This document shows positions 19,556 through 29,500 of a DNA stretch of 64,000 bases, in pieces; the stretch's first letter is position 1; every line of letters begins with the position of its first letter. Location: contig NZ_JAEMQH010000002.1 of the NCBI RefSeq assembly GCF_016820575.1, positions 989,305 through 1,053,304 of the forward strand, in the 5' to 3' direction. A model generated the notes under the pieces. That model searched no databases, had not been told where the DNA came from, and worked only from the letters and a program-made list of their open reading frames with translations. A program made the translations under genes and the position numbers. The stretch comes from Marinobacter sediminum (GTDB taxonomy: Bacteria > Pseudomonadota > Gammaproteobacteria > Pseudomonadales > Oleiphilaceae).

Positions 19556-19583
19556 ATGTCCAATATTTAGGAGTATTGGACAT
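19556..19583. repeat. Lox-like 10-8-10 bp palindrome
   Basis: Perfect 10-bp arms ATGTCCAATA and TATTGGACAT separated by the 8-bp asymmetric spacer TTTAGGAG. Arm and spacer sizes are those of tyrosine-recombinase crossover sites. It lies 47 bp before the ATG of a solitary tyrosine recombinase. An autoregulatory operator is the main alternative. Confidence 0.6.
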
Positions 19584-19629
19584 TTTGGCTCACCCCGCAA
19601 TTTCACATTCCAGCCAAAGATCATTTCCA

Positions 19630-20889
19630 ATGAGCTCCAAAGCCAGATTTCCAGGTTTCCCTTTGTTTGATACTGCCGAACTGATTCACGAGCAGTCAGA
19701 TCTTGAGCTTTACCCGGATTTGCAGGCGCGTCTGATGGCCTTACCGCTCTCTCATCGCGAGGACTTTCAGGTAGCTCAACGGTTTCTCGTCAAATACAGC
19801 GATGTTTCAGGGACCTACAACCGCTTCCGAAGCGAAATTCAACGATTTCTCAACTACACCTGGCACATTGCAAAGCGCAACCTTTCCCAGTCGGACGGTG
19901 ACCTACTCAGCAGTTATTTTTCGTTTTTGAAGAATCCGCCGACCACCTGGGTGTCTCGGGGTATCTATCCGGCCTTTGTCGACAGCAGTAACCTGAGGCG
20001 CCAAAACCCGGATTGGCGGCCAATGGCTCAGCGCTCGAAAGACTCCAATGGCCCCTACTCCGTTGCTCAGGCCAGCCTCAACGCCAGTCGAACCGCATTA
20101 CAAACCTTCTTCAAGTACCTGCTGTTGCAGGATTATTTGCAACGGAATCCACTGCTTGATGTCCGCAAACGGGATCGAAATGCCAGACCAAGCCTCGATA
20201 AAGATTCTGATGCCGAAGTGCGACGTCTCACCGATTGGCAGTGGTCCTATCTGCTGGAAACGCTCACCCAATTGGCCAGCACCAACCCAAAATTCGAGCG
20301 GAATCTGTTTGTCATCGTGACGATGAAAAGCCTTTTCCTCAGAGTCAGTGAGTTGGCCCCGAGGCTCGTCGATCGAGGACAGATTCGGACTCCAAGTTTC
20401 GGTGATTTCAGGCGAACGATCGTGGATGGCGAGGCGTACTGGGTTTACTCCATCTTCGGCAAAGGCGATAAGACCCGTCAGGTCACGCTGCCCGATGCCT
20501 ATCTGAGTTACCTGAAGCGTTGGCGGCAATATCTCGGGCTCACATCTCCCCTGCCCGTTCCCGGTGAATCTACCCCCGTTTTGCCCTCTGCCAAGGGCGA
20601 TGCCATTGGTAAACGCCAGGTGCAACGCATTTACGAGCAATCGTTGGTTGCCACGGCCGATCGAATGCAGCAGGAGGGCTATGTCGACGAAGCAAAGCAG
20701 TTGCTGGCCATCCGCACGGAAACCCACTACCTGCGGCATACCGGCGCCAGCCAGGCCATTGAGGCCGGTGCAGATATCCGGCACATCAGTGAAGAATTGG
20801 GCCACGCGAATGCGACATTTACGGAGTCTGTGTACGTCAATTCAGAGCAGGCACGCAGACGTACCGAGGGTCGCAGGCGATTGGTTTGA
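19630..20889 (+). CDS. Solitary tyrosine site-specific recombinase (integrase family)
   Basis: A 419-residue protein from the ATG at 19630; a TTG at 19576 would add 18 residues but would start inside the palindrome. The N-terminal half is an arm/core-binding region (about 1-200). The C-terminal catalytic domain has Arg in LFLRVSELAPRL, Lys in FGKGDKTRQVTL, the H-x-x-R box in THYLRHTGAS, a late His in EELGHANATFTESVY and the nucleophile Tyr in that same stretch. All catalytic residues are present, so it should be active. There is no phage, transposon or cargo gene next to it, unlike a normal integrase. The length exceeds XerC/D (about 300). Confidence 0.88.
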   Translation: MSSKARFPGFPLFDTAELIHEQSDLELYPDLQARLMALPLSHREDFQVAQRFLVKYSDVSGTYNRFRSEIQRFLNYTWHIAKRNLSQSDGDLLSSYFSFLKNPPTTWVSRGIYPAFVDSSNLRRQNPDWRPMAQRSKDSNGPYSVAQASLNASRTALQTFFKYLLLQDYLQRNPLLDVRKRDRNARPSLDKDSDAEVRRLTDWQWSYLLETLTQLASTNPKFERNLFVIVTMKSLFLRVSELAPRLVDRGQIRTPSFGDFRRTIVDGEAYWVYSIFGKGDKTRQVTLPDAYLSYLKRWRQYLGLTSPLPVPGESTPVLPSAKGDAIGKRQVQRIYEQSLVATADRMQQEGYVDEAKQLLAIRTETHYLRHTGASQAIEAGADIRHISEELGHANATFTESVYVNSEQARRRTEGRRRLV

Positions 20890-20948
20890 GGCGCGACGGT
20901 GCTCTTCAAGGCTTACAGATCCGGAAAAATCCAACAATAAAGAAAGCT

Positions 20949-21164
20949 CTAATCTGCAGCCAGATCTAGCTTCCTGAGAGCGGTTATCCTCATGACGTAA
21001 AAAATCTTAATACCAGCCGCCCATATTGGGATTGAAAGGTGCGCGAGTACCTGTCCTGCCAGAGAAATTGTAGATCCCCACAGATACGCAACAAGAACAG
21101 ACGCGCCCAATGCTGCTACCGAAATGATCAATCCCCAGTTAGAACCGGTCAGTAATCTATTCAT
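20949..21164 (-). CDS. Small two-span membrane protein, unknown
   Basis: A 71-residue protein, MNRLLTGSNWGLIISVAALGA..., with two hydrophobic segments (about 10-30 and 35-55) and a basic C-terminus (MRITALRKLDLAAD). GTGAAGGTTG precedes the ATG. I do not recognise a family. It is convergent with the recombinase gene and divergent from the LysR gene. Confidence 0.5.
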   Translation of the reverse strand: MNRLLTGSNWGLIISVAALGASVLVAYLWGSTISLAGQVLAHLSIPIWAAGIKIFYVMRITALRKLDLAAD

Positions 21165-21350
21165 CAACCTTCACCTATCACAGAAACAGCTTGCAACGTT
21201 TTCGGCGCTCCAGCCTGGCTGTATTGCCGACTCGTGCAACTCGGGATTTAGGCAACCGCGAAATGCACAGAGAGGTTGTCCGTCGTGGAGCTTTTCCATA
21301 TGTCTCGAGGCTGTCCAGTATGAACTGACTTTTTCATCTGTAATAATGAA

Positions 21351-21378
21351 TTGTCTTGCGTTTTAATATCGATAACAT
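21351..21378 (+). promoter_or_regulatory. Putative sigma-70 promoter of the LysR gene
   Basis: TTGTCT, 16-nt spacer, TAACAT; the start codon follows about 35 nt after the -10 box. The match is moderate. Confidence 0.4.
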
Positions 21379-21413
21379 TGAATTTAAACACACTAAAAAG
21401 CCAGGTGACGTAA

Positions 21414-22247
21414 GTGGATATCGAACTCGCACGCACTTTTCTGGAGATTGTTCGCACTGGCAGTTTCATGGCTTCAGCGCAAAGGTTGCACATTACCCAG
21501 ACGACAGTTACCGCTCGAATTCAGAACCTTGAAAGTCAGTTAGGATGTCGTCTCTTCATCCGTAATCGAAGTGGCGCCAAACTAACACCGGATGGGGAGC
21601 GGTTTGCAGCTCGGGCCAGCCAGCTTGTTCAGACCTGGGATGCGGCTCGTCGCGAACTACCGCTCCCTGATGACTCCGACAGCGTGATCACACTGGGCGC
21701 TGAAACCAGCCTTTGGGATCCTTTGATGTTGGATTGGCTGTCCGCGCTGAAAGACGATGCGCCCAATCTCGCTTTGCGAGTTGAGGTCAGCGAACCCGAA
21801 ACGCTCCATGAATGTTTGGAACAGGGCGTGATGGATGCCGCTCTGGTGCACCAACCCAATTACTGGCCTGGACTGCAAATTGAGCAGCTGCTGGAAGAGA
21901 AGTTAATACTGGTAAAAACGAAGGAAAAATCAGGACCGTACGTCTATGTCGACTGGGGGCCTCATTTCCGGCAACAGCATGATGCGGCCTACCCGGAGAA
22001 GGCCCGCTCGCGCATGAATTTCACCTTAGGCCCCCTTGCGATTCAGCATCTTCTGCGAAATGGAGGTAGCGGCTATTTTAGGACCCGAGTGGCACAACCC
22101 TATTTGGATAGCGGATTGCTCGAACGCGTGGCAGATGCCCCGGAATTTAGCTATCCAGCCTACCTGGTTTACCCGCGTGTTTCCGAGACATCCAAGCTGG
22201 ACACTGTGGTCGAATCGCTGCACCGCGCAGTTGCGGCTGAAAATTAG
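21414..22247 (+). CDS. LysR-family transcriptional regulator
   Basis: A 277-residue regulator. The N-terminal winged helix-turn-helix spans FLEIVRTGSFMASAQRLHITQTTVTARIQNLE (about residues 8-40), followed by the linker helix. A periplasmic-binding-like effector domain follows (ITLGAETSLWDPLMLDWL...). The GTG start is preceded by AGGTGACG. No typical divergent target is present: the divergent neighbour is the small membrane protein at 20949-21164. Effector and regulon are unknown. Confidence 0.88.
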   Translation: MDIELARTFLEIVRTGSFMASAQRLHITQTTVTARIQNLESQLGCRLFIRNRSGAKLTPDGERFAARASQLVQTWDAARRELPLPDDSDSVITLGAETSLWDPLMLDWLSALKDDAPNLALRVEVSEPETLHECLEQGVMDAALVHQPNYWPGLQIEQLLEEKLILVKTKEKSGPYVYVDWGPHFRQQHDAAYPEKARSRMNFTLGPLAIQHLLRNGGSGYFRTRVAQPYLDSGLLERVADAPEFSYPAYLVYPRVSETSKLDTVVESLHRAVAAEN

Positions 22248-22575
22248 CGCTTAACTGCCCCACTCTTTACCCTTCCCCCTGCTTTTTGTTCCGAACTCCC
22301 TCCAAGACGGCCATGTGTAGCCAGCTGGTCAATCGGAGAGCTTTCCGTTCATTTCGTCACCGTTCTTATAGTATTTGGGCCTATCCCTACTGATCGAATT
22401 TTGACCTGCATCATGGCTCCTGAACCGCTGCCGCGCTATAAAATTAAGGCGTTCGTCAAGAACGTACTATTCTATAGTGGAGTCTCGCCGCGTTTTACAG
22501 GTGTTCAAGACAATCAAGCGTGCTGTCTGATCTCCCCTGTGTCGGTTATCTCCTTACCGCGCAAGGGAGTAAACC
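22248..22575. other. Intergenic region upstream of the Usp/glucan synthase operon
   Basis: No convincing gene. Two short dyads lie close together: CGTTC-GTCAA-GAACG (22450-22464) and ACTAT-TCT-ATAGT (22466-22478). TATAAAAT occurs at about 22438-22445. This is the likely promoter region for the two-gene operon that follows. Confidence 0.4.
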
Positions 22576-23541
22576 ATGTTTCAACGTATTGTCGTTCCTC
22601 TGGACGGTTCCTGCCTGGCCGAATGGGCACTACCGCATGCCATTAACCTGGTCAGAGCGCTGGATATCCAGCTTGTTCTGATCCGGGTGATGCAACAGGC
22701 GGACGGCTCCCACCGGCAATATCCGGCAGACCCAATCGCTCTGGACGCCGTCCAAGCCGAAGCCGCAGCTTACCTGGATTCGGTGGCCTCCAAACTGGGT
22801 GCGCTTGGCTTGCACCCGGAAACCAGAATTCTTGAAGGCGAAACCGTTGATCAGATTATTAACTTCGTTCGCCAGGATGGGCAGACGCTTCTCGTCATGA
22901 CAAGCCACGGCATTGGTGGCATCAGCCATTACATGCTGGGCAGCGTCGCTCATAAATCGATCCTGCAGGCGCACGTATCGTTCCTTCTGGTGCGGGCCTT
23001 CAGCGATCAGTGCCAAACGCTGCAGGAATATCACTACAACCGGATCACGGTCCCTCTGGATGGCAGCAGTCGATCTGAGTGTGTGCTGCCCATTGTTGAG
23101 CTTTTGTCACGCCACAATGAAAGCACCGTTGATCTTATCTCCGTTGTGCCCTCGCTGGGACATCACTATCAGATTGATAAAAATGACAGCCGGCTCGGCA
23201 AGGTGCTGGAGCTGCAGACCGAATTCAAAGAAAGACTCGTAGCTTACCTGGACCGTATCGGGGACCGGCTCAAGAACGAGAGCCTGCACGTCCAGACCCA
23301 GGTAAAGATTGCGGACTCACCGATTTCGACAATTTGGGAAGTGACCCGAAAAGCCCAGTCAGACCTGGTCATCATGGCCGCCCACGGCCGGAACTGCGTC
23401 AATCACTGGCCACTGGGCGCGCTACCCCTTAATGCCCTTGTCTATGGCGAGACTCCTTTGTTGGTACTCCAGGATCTGGAGCCAGAAGAAATAGAACCTA
23501 CCTTTGCCGAGAAAGCCGCCGCAGAAGCCTGGGGGCATTAA
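22576..23541 (+). CDS. Tandem universal stress protein (two Usp domains)
   Basis: A 321-residue cytoplasmic protein with two UspA folds (about 1-150 and 155-305), each opening with RI-V-PLDGS. The first keeps a glycine-rich nucleotide loop (SHGIGGISHYMLGS). The second has HGRNCVNHWPLGA, which departs from the canonical ATP-binding pattern, so one domain may bind nucleotide and the other not. GGGAG precedes the ATG. Its stop overlaps the next start as TAATG, which couples its translation to the giant glucan synthase. A signalling or stress-sensing role tied to glucan synthesis is inferred from this coupling. Confidence 0.9.
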   Translation: MFQRIVVPLDGSCLAEWALPHAINLVRALDIQLVLIRVMQQADGSHRQYPADPIALDAVQAEAAAYLDSVASKLGALGLHPETRILEGETVDQIINFVRQDGQTLLVMTSHGIGGISHYMLGSVAHKSILQAHVSFLLVRAFSDQCQTLQEYHYNRITVPLDGSSRSECVLPIVELLSRHNESTVDLISVVPSLGHHYQIDKNDSRLGKVLELQTEFKERLVAYLDRIGDRLKNESLHVQTQVKIADSPISTIWEVTRKAQSDLVIMAAHGRNCVNHWPLGALPLNALVYGETPLLVLQDLEPEEIEPTFAEKAAAEAWGH

Positions 23542-26500
23542 TGACAACGGAGACCGATCAGATAGGCCAGATGGACTCGGAAGCCACCGGCGCAGATGCC
23601 TCATGCAAGCGAGATCTGCAAAGCCAGTGGTCTGCGATTGGTCCCGGCTCTCGTGCGCCACACCACGATCTTTCCAGCACTTTAAGTGGTTTCGACAAAC
23701 AGCTCGATCGAACCCATAAAGAGTTGCTGGCTCTGCGCAGTAATCCGTCTGCGGCTGGCCCCTGGATCGACTGGTACCTCGATAATGAATACCTGATTCG
23801 ACGAATTTTGCGCATGCTGCGCAGAGATTTGTCGGCCGCCTTCGTTGCCCACTTGCCTCGATTGATATCGGGCCCGGCGACGGGTCTTCCGCGCGTCCAG
23901 GACATGGCAAGGGTCGTGTTGGACCTTTCCGAGCTGAAATTCGACCAGAACGTTCTTGAAGTGCTTGTCCTGGAGCAGAGAGACTCTGCCCCTCTAAACA
24001 CCGCAGAGCTCTGGGCCTTCCCTCTATTTCTTCGTTATCAGGCAATCAAACTTATTCAGGAAACGGTTCACCGGCGGATTGTCGAGCTGAGGTCCAGACA
24101 TGAGCTTGACGGCATGGTCGATATCGACAGTCGTGATGTGGTCGCTGACTGTGTCCAGAGTTTGCACCGCCTGCAACGTACCAGTTGGCAGAATTTCTTC
24201 GAGCGCACCTCTCAAGTTGAACTCTTGCTGAGACAGGATCCCGCCGGTGCGTACCGGCAGATGGATTTTACCACCCGAGACCGATATCGAAGTCGCGTGG
24301 AGCAGCTGGCGAGACGCAGCCAGCTGGATGAACTGGGAGTGGCGCGTTGTGCGCTGGAGCTTGCCAATGACGCCAGAAAAAAACCGAATGGCAACGCGCC
24401 CGCGGCGAGCCATGTGGGGTATTTCTTGATTGGTGAAGGGTATCGGATTCTTGAGGAAAAGGTGTCCGTCCGTCCGTTGATTTGGACGAGGTTGCGGCGG
24501 TGGGCTGTGCGTCACCGTCTGGCACTCTACTTCTCCGTCTTGGGAATATTCGCAACTGTCCTGTTTGCGCTCCCGACGCTCTACTCTTTGTATACCGGAA
24601 ATCTGCTGCACTCCATTACGGTTATGCTGGTGGTCATAGTGCCTGCTCTGGTTTTGGCATCAGTGCTACTAAACTGGCTGATAACATTATGGATTCCACC
24701 AAGAGTCCTGCCCAAAATGGATTTTAGACGGGGCATTCAACAAGACCACAAAACCGCTGTTTGCATGGCACTGCTCATTGGGCAAGAACGTGACATCAAG
24801 ACTTCCCTGGCCCATCTCGAGAAACACTATCTGGCAAACCCCGACCAACAGCTTCGTTTTGGGTTGCTGACTGGACTTTTTGATGCCACCGAAGCGACCA
24901 CACTGAAGGACCAACATCTTTTGACCTGCCTCGATGCAGGTATCGTTGAACTGAACAGACGGTATGACCACGACGGACACGCACCTTTTTTCTGGATGCA
25001 TCGAGCTCGGTGTTTTAACCCGCACGAGGCAGTCTGGATGGAGTGGGAACGAAAGCGGGGCAAACTCAAGGAATTCAATCATTATCTGCTCACCGGCGAA
25101 CTGGGATCTTTCACACACACAGCGGGTGACATTGAGTGGTTGCGACAGGCCCGTTATGTGATCACGCTGGACGCAGACACCTTGCTGCCGGTCGGAGGCG
25201 CTCAGCGGCTGGTAGGTACCATCGCCCACCCCCTCAATCAGCCAGTCTGGGACGAACAAACCGGCGAAGTCCTGTCTGGCTTCAGCATTCTGCAGCCACG
25301 GGTTGAGATCAACCCAATCACCGCTACTCGCAATATATTCACACGGATCTTTTCCGGCGACCGCGGTCTGGATCTCTATACGCTGGCCGTCTCTGAGGCC
25401 TATCAGGATCTGTTTGGCGAGGGTATTTTTACCGGCAAAGGCCTCTATCACGTAGAGGCTTTCGTCGCCAGCCTCCGCAATGCCGTACCGGAAGAGGCAG
25501 TACTCAGTCACGATCTCTTTGAGGGGATTCATGGCCGTACGGCGCTGGTTAGCGACATTGTGATGTATGAGGAATATCCCCCCGAGTACCTCTCTTTTAG
25601 TCGAAGGCTGCATCGGTGGATTCGAGGGGATTGGCAACTCGTGCCGTGGTTGTTGCCCAAGGTTCCCTCCGAAAGTGGCGAGAAACAACCCAACCGGCTC
25701 AATGGCCTTCATCGTTGGCAACTCGCCCACAACCTTTTGCGCAGCCTCCTGGCGCCCTGGTTGCTACTGCTTCTCTTTCTTGGCTGGTTTGCCTTGCCCG
25801 GATCGCCGCTCCACTGGACTACGTTGGCGTTAATTACGCTTCTGGTTCCGACTCTGACCGGTGTTGTGGGACTGGCTCATGCCACCATCCGCAGAAGACG
25901 CTCATCCGAGCACGTACGTAACCTGAAAGGAGATTTGAAGCGCTGGGTTCTGGCGGTTGCCTTTCTGCCGCAGGAGGCGGCAATAACAACAGATGCGATA
26001 GTTCGGTCGTTGTACCGCACGAATGTGAGTCACCGGCACTTGCTGGAATGGTCGCCGGCCGCACTTGAAGCCGGGCGCGCCAACTGTTCTTTACCGCACC
26101 ATTATTGGCGAGCGATGGGGGTAGGCCCGCTCGCTGCGATTGTAACTGCGGCAGCGCTTGCCTTTTCAACGACCTCCCTACTTCTCTTCGCTGCTCCGGT
26201 ACTGCTCTTATGGTTGGTGTCGCCGCAACTGGCCTATCTGGCCAAACAAGATCGCACGCCCCCCGTTGAAAAGATACGGTCAGAGGACAGAACACATCTC
26301 AGACGCTTGGCACGCCGCACCTGGTACTTTTTCGAACGTTTCGTTGGGCCGGAAGATCACTGGCTACCACCAGACCATTTTCAGGAGGACCCCAAAGGCG
26401 TCATTGCCCACCGCACGTCTCCGACCAACATTGGGTTACTGCTGGTCAGTAATCTGACGGCCTATGACATGGGGTATATCGATGCGCAGGAACTGACCAT

Positions 26501-29500
26501 ACGTTCACGGAACACCTTGCGGACACTAGGTAAAATGCCCCGTTTTCGCGGCCACATCCATAACTGGTGTGACACCCAGCACCTAACCACACTTCCACCG
26601 GCTTACGTTTCTACTGTCGACAGCGGCAACCTCCTTGGGTCGTTTCTGACCCTTAAGCAAGGGCTCCTGGGTATTGCCAAAGATAAAGTTTGGCGTTTCG
26701 GTCACTTCGAGGGACTGCTCGACACCATTGGAGTCCTCGAAGATTCCCTGGAGGAATATCCCTCAACCGAGCCTCGCAAGCGGCTGGCAAAGGAGCTGGT
26801 CGACCTCCGGCAGCTTGTCATGGGCGCAGCCCGACGTCCGGAACAATGGCCAGACCTGATTGAAAAACTGGAACGTCACCTGAACCGGCAGGTGGACCCG
26901 GCCGTCCAGAGACTGCAGAGGGAGCCAAAATCCCTGCCTCCGGAAACCCTTGCCGATATGCGGCTCTGGCTTGAACGTTCACATCACCACATGAAGCGAA
27001 TGAAGCAGAGCCGGGAGCAGTTCTTGCCCTGGTGGTCGAGGCTTGAAACCCGACCGAAATTCGCAACCAGTGAACTGTCTTCAGCCAAAAAACAATGCTG
27101 GGACTCACTGATTAACTCGCTGGTTCAGCCCATGTCTTTTGCTGAACTTGCCTCAATGCCCAAACAGATGGAACCAGAGTTGGCCGAATTGATGCCGGCT
27201 AACGGGAAGAATGACCTTCCCGAAGTTGCGCGACAGTGGCTTACAACCGTAACCGCTCAAATTCGAGCGGCAGCGAAAGCAGCCGAGGCACTTATCAAAT
27301 CCGCTACGGAACTGGCAGAAACCTGCGAGCTATGGTTTGAAAGCACCGACATGACTTTTTTGTACGACAAGGAAAAAAAGGTCTTCAGAATTGGTTACGA
27401 CGTGGATCAGGGGAAGCTGGATGAGAATGCCTACGACCTGCTGGCGTCGGAGGCACGACTGGCGAGTTTCCTTGCTATTGCCAAGGGTGAGGTGGCAGCA
27501 GATCACTGGATTCATCTGGGCCGCCCTCTGACTCTGGAGAACGGACAAGCCCTCCTGCTCTCCTGGAGCGGCACTATGTTCGAGTATTTGATGCCCCAGT
27601 TGATGATGCGCGAACCGGCAACGACCCTGCTTGGCCAAAGTGGCCGGATCGCCATTGACCATCAAATCCGTTACGCCAGCAACCACGACCGGCCCTGGGG
27701 CATCTCAGAGTCCGGCTACAGTCTTCTGGACGGTGCACAGAACTATGCCTACCACGCGTTTGGCGCGCCCGAATTGTCACTCCGGAGCAACAAGGGTGCG
27801 GAAGATTGGGTAATCACGCCTTACGCGACATTCCTCGCCCTGCACTGGCGGCCACAGGCCGCCTTCGATAACCTCAAGCGGCTCGAAAAAATGGGCATGC
27901 TGGGTCGATATGGCTTTTTCGAAGCGTTGGACTTCACCGAGCGTCGCATGGAGGTCGGCTCCACTTACAGCATTGTGCGGAGTTACATGGCACACCATCA
28001 TGGCATGTCCCTGATCAGTTTGGGGATTGCCTTGGATACCAAGAACGCAGTTTCGCGGTTCTCCAGTGATCCCAGAGTGCAAGCCAGCGAGCTTTTCTTA
28101 CAGGAACGAATTTCGCTGGACGTGGAGGTGGAATACCCCACCTACAGCGAAGAACAGGCACCGCCGTCCGGCGGTCTACAGGCAGCGCCGATCACTCCAT
28201 GGGACGTTCCCCTGGACAGCCCAACCCCACGGGTGCATTTATTGTCCAACGGCCGCCTGAGCGTCCTCGCATCCAGCTGGGGTGCTGGGGGAACCAGCTG
28301 GAAGTCCGATGCCATCACCCGCTGGCGGCCCGATGCCACCGAGCAGCGCTGGGGCAATTGGATATATTTGCAGGATCGCGATAGCAGGGATCTTTGGTCC
28401 ATTTCACGGGCTCCTATGAGCAGAAGAGGCGTGCGCGAATACGTTCGTTTCTTCAGTCACTGCGTTGAATACAAACGGCAGGACCAGAATCTGGTCCAGA
28501 CCCTTGAGGTCACTGTCTCGCCCTGGCATGACGTCGAGTTACGTCGCATTTCATTGACCAACCATGGCGATAAATCCCGCAATCTCAGACTGACCAGCTA
28601 CGCCGAAATGGTTCTCGCAGATCCGAGGGCAGATAGTCAGCACCCGGCCTTTGGCAACCTGTTCGTACATTCCGAATTCCTGGCCGACCAATCTCTGCTG
28701 ATTTTCGAGCGTCGCACCCGTGATCCCGGGGCTAAGGCGCCCGTCGTGGGCGAATGCCTGATCGGTATTTCAGGCGTCATCACACCCACTGCCATTGAAA
28801 CCGACCGCGCTAAATTCATCGGCCGCGGTGGCTCCTATGCGCATCCCGCAGCACTGGAGTCCAGCGAGGGGCTCTCAGGTTCACTGGGCTACACGCTCGA
28901 TCCGGTGGCGGCGCTGCAAACGGATGTGATTCTGGAACCGGGGGCTTCAGTCCAACTGGCATTTCTGAGATTCGTTGGCGATTCGCGTGAGGATGTTCTG
29001 GCCTCAGCCGCACGCTTTGCTTTCTGGCCACGCGTTCAACGAACCTTCGAAGAAGGCGAAGGTCAGGCCTGTCAGGATCTGTGGCGAAACCAATTGAGCA
29101 ACGACGAATTCCGCAAGGTCATTGCCCTCACCTCTGCGCTGATCTGTTCGCCACCAAAACTCAGGGCACCTGTGGCCGTGCTTTCGGCAAATCGTTTGCA
29201 ACAGGCCAACCTCTGGGGCGTCGGAATCTCAGGGGATTTCCCGATAATTCTGGTTAAGGTGGGACGTGAGGCCGATGTCGATACAGCACACCTTTTACTA
29301 AAAGCACATACCTTCTGGCGTAGACGCAATTTCAAAGTGGACCTGGTGCTGCTCAACATTGGCGACAGCGGTTATGAGGGCACGACACAGGACACCATTC
29401 GAAGGCTATTGGCGAAACACAACGTTGAGCCCTTTGTTGGTGGTCGTGGTGCCATTTTCCCCTTGACGGCTGATTCGCTTGGCACGGAAGAGGTGGTGCT

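Larger units (their letters stand above)
19260..19629. other. Intergenic region upstream of the recombinase
   Basis: No gene is seen here apart from a possible TTG-started N-terminal extension of the recombinase from 19576. The right part holds two palindromes, at 19528-19550 and 19556-19583. The left half (19260-19500) shows nothing recognisable. Confidence 0.5.

Noticed and set aside
19576-20889. Prophage or integrative element around the recombinase
   Set aside because: No structural phage genes, excisionase, relaxase, cargo genes or tRNA target are present on either side.
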